In this document: in pieces, positions 6,512-6,861 of the stretch
How the letters are laid out: the number at the start of each line of letters is the position of its first letter
Position numbering within the stretch: position 1 is the stretch's first letter
Assembly: GCA_012800465.1 (NCBI GenBank)
Contig: JAAZJI010000021.1
Location: forward strand, 1 to 6,861
DNA from: Spirochaetales bacterium
GTDB lineage: Bacteria > Spirochaetota > Spirochaetia > Sphaerochaetales > Sphaerochaetaceae
Length of the DNA stretch: 6,861 nucleotides
Direction of reading: 5' to 3'
Notes under the pieces: model-generated
Databases searched by the model: none
Told to the model about the DNA's origin: nothing
The model's input: only the letters and a program-made list of their open reading frames with translations
Made by a program: the position numbers and the translations under genes

Positions 6512-6691
6512 ATGTTCCATTGCTCGCTGAATTCTCATATTCGGGGTAGACCTTTCAACCTTGAACTGGAGAGGGATTTATTAGTCGCTTACAAGATCAA
6601 TGGACAATGGAGATTGACGCAACTCACCAAGAATATCAGGAAGCTGTGCACTGACATGAACATCAAGATTGACGATCCCTTAGTCGGGTAG
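6512..6691 (+). CDS. Possible small or remnant ORF, 59 residues, unknown
   Basis: ATG 6512 to TAG 6689-6691 encodes a 59-residue peptide that I do not recognise. It begins MFHCSLNSHIRGRPFNLELE and ends NIKIDDPLVG. It looks like a mixed, soluble, slightly basic sequence with no membrane segment or signal peptide. AGGGA at 6500-6504 lies seven bases upstream, an acceptable ribosome site, and an in-frame TGA at 6506-6508 excludes a longer start. Codon composition is much less GC-rich than in the glycine genes. It could be a real small protein, the remnant of a decayed acquired gene, or a chance open frame; at this length chance is a serious option. It is included because nothing else explains this stretch. 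Confidence 0.25.
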   Translation: MFHCSLNSHIRGRPFNLELERDLLVAYKINGQWRLTQLTKNIRKLCTDMNIKIDDPLVG

Positions 6692-6734
6692 AGATACCTC
6701 AAAACTGAAAGGTACGGCCTCATTGATTTTTTTT
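6691..6734 (+). terminator. Weak Rho-independent terminator candidate
   Basis: TACCT (6695-6699) pairs with AGGTA (6710-6714) across a 10-base loop, and GAG (6691-6693) can pair with CTC (6719-6721) across an internal mismatch. A run of eight Ts follows at 6727-6734. The stem is short and interrupted, so efficiency would be modest. It is the best terminator-like structure after the glycine operon. Confidence 0.3.
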
Positions 6735-6749
6735 CAAAATACGTATACT
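6723..6749 (+). promoter_or_regulatory. Candidate promoter for the AbrB-like gene
   Basis: TTGATT (6723-6728) and TATACT (6744-6749, five of six matches) are separated by 15 bases, slightly short. Transcription would start near 6756, about 40 bases before the ATG. The -10 overlaps the palindromes ATACGTAT (6739-6746) and GTATAC (6743-6748). Confidence 0.35.
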
Positions 6750-6752
6750 AAA

Positions 6753-6779
6753 AAGTAGGGAATTCCTATTTCCATACTT
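6753..6779. promoter_or_regulatory. Possible operator: palindrome GGAATTCC within AAGTA/TACTT arms
   Basis: A perfect 8-base palindrome (6759-6766) lies inside a wider inverted pair, AAGTA (6753-6757) and TACTT (6775-6779), though the two are not concentric. The location is between the -10 box and the ribosome site of a gene for a probable AbrB/MazE-type DNA-binding protein. Such antitoxins commonly repress their own promoters at palindromes. The role here is inferred from position only. Confidence 0.25.
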
Positions 6780-6796
6780 CTTTAGGAGGTGTTTAT

Positions 6797-6861
6797 ATGT
6801 CAAAGGCAGCATTTGTAAATGACGCACGGGTCATGTCAAAAGGTCAGGTTACTATCCCGAA
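6797..6861 (+). CDS. AbrB/MazE-type (SpoVT-AbrB domain) DNA-binding protein, probable antitoxin, N-terminal part
   Basis: The gene starts at ATG 6797 and runs off the window; 21 complete codons read MSKAAFVNDARVMSKGQVTIP. The MSKGQVTIP segment (13-21) is the signature first strand of the swapped-hairpin AbrB fold, which binds DNA as a dimer. In family members it continues as K-x-x-R-x-x-L-G. A near-perfect ribosome site, AGGAGGTG (6784-6791), lies upstream with seven bases between AGGAGG and the ATG, so strong translation is expected, as is common for antitoxins. Many such short proteins are paired with a PIN or MazF-like toxin immediately downstream; that part is outside the window, so a transition-state regulator rather than an antitoxin cannot be excluded. 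The lower GC of the surrounding DNA fits an acquired toxin-antitoxin module. Confidence 0.82.
   Translation, partial: MSKAAFVNDARVMSKGQVTIP

Larger units (their letters stand above)
6484..6796. other. Low-GC spacer between the glycine operon and the AbrB-like gene
   Basis: This 313-base stretch is visibly poorer in GC than the operon before it. It holds a short hairpin near the operon end, a 59-codon open frame of unknown meaning, a weak terminator-like stem-loop ending in eight Ts, and a promoter and small palindromes before the last gene. I see no tRNA, transposase or long repeat here. The composition change suggests a junction between core and accessory DNA. Confidence 0.6.

Noticed and set aside
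5431..6513. A 360-codon minus-strand frame opposite gcvPB.
   Set aside because: Antisense shadow lacking motifs; gcvPB holds the catalytic PLP lysine in the sense frame.
1..6861. CRISPR arrays, insertion sequences, tRNA or rRNA genes.
   Set aside because: No regularly spaced repeats, transposase motifs, long terminal inverted repeats or cloverleaf sequences were seen.

Overview
The window is an ordinary but tidy chromosomal segment built around glycine metabolism, from a bacterium with a moderately high GC content in its coding sequence. Four plus-strand genes form a tight cluster: a long-form serine hydroxymethyltransferase (glyA), the lipoyl carrier H protein (gcvH) and the two halves of the split glycine decarboxylase (gcvPA, gcvPB). 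Gaps are 27 and 9 bases, then a 4-base ATGA overlap. The long SHMT (511 residues against 417 in E. coli, with an internal insertion and both ends extended) resembles the form known from spirochaetes such as Treponema and from Chlamydia. With the split P protein this makes a spirochaete-like host my best guess, but it is an inference from memory of protein families, not a search result.

Layout. Bases 1-115, minus strand: the 5' end of infA (IF-1), cut by the window edge. Bases 176-1561, minus strand: a complete 461-residue, 11-helix sodium-dependent transporter of the neurotransmitter:sodium symporter (LeuT/MhsT) family. Bases 1562-1729: an AT-rich divergent control region with candidate promoters on both strands and a TGCAATT/AATTGCA inverted repeat. 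Bases 1730-6483, plus strand: glyA-gcvH-gcvPA-gcvPB. Bases 6484-6796: a low-GC spacer with a small hairpin, a 59-codon open frame with a plausible ribosome site, a weak terminator-like stem-loop with a T8 tract, and a candidate promoter. Bases 6797-6861, plus strand: the start of an AbrB/MazE-type DNA-binding protein, probably an antitoxin, cut by the window edge.

How the genes work together. The P protein (GcvPA-GcvPB) decarboxylates glycine and passes the aminomethyl group to the lipoyl arm on GcvH. The T protein (GcvT) would then release ammonia and charge tetrahydrofolate. SHMT uses 5,10-methylene-THF and a second glycine to make serine, or runs in reverse. The divergent transporter may bring in an amino acid for the pathway; that is suggested by position only. 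GcvT and the dihydrolipoyl dehydrogenase (L protein) are not in the window, and glyA sits where gcvT often stands in gcvT-gcvH-gcvPA-gcvPB operons. I found no glycine riboswitch. I see no convincing new biological system. The points most worth a second look are the glyA/gcvT arrangement, the glyA start and control region, and the compositionally different 3' segment carrying the antitoxin-like gene.
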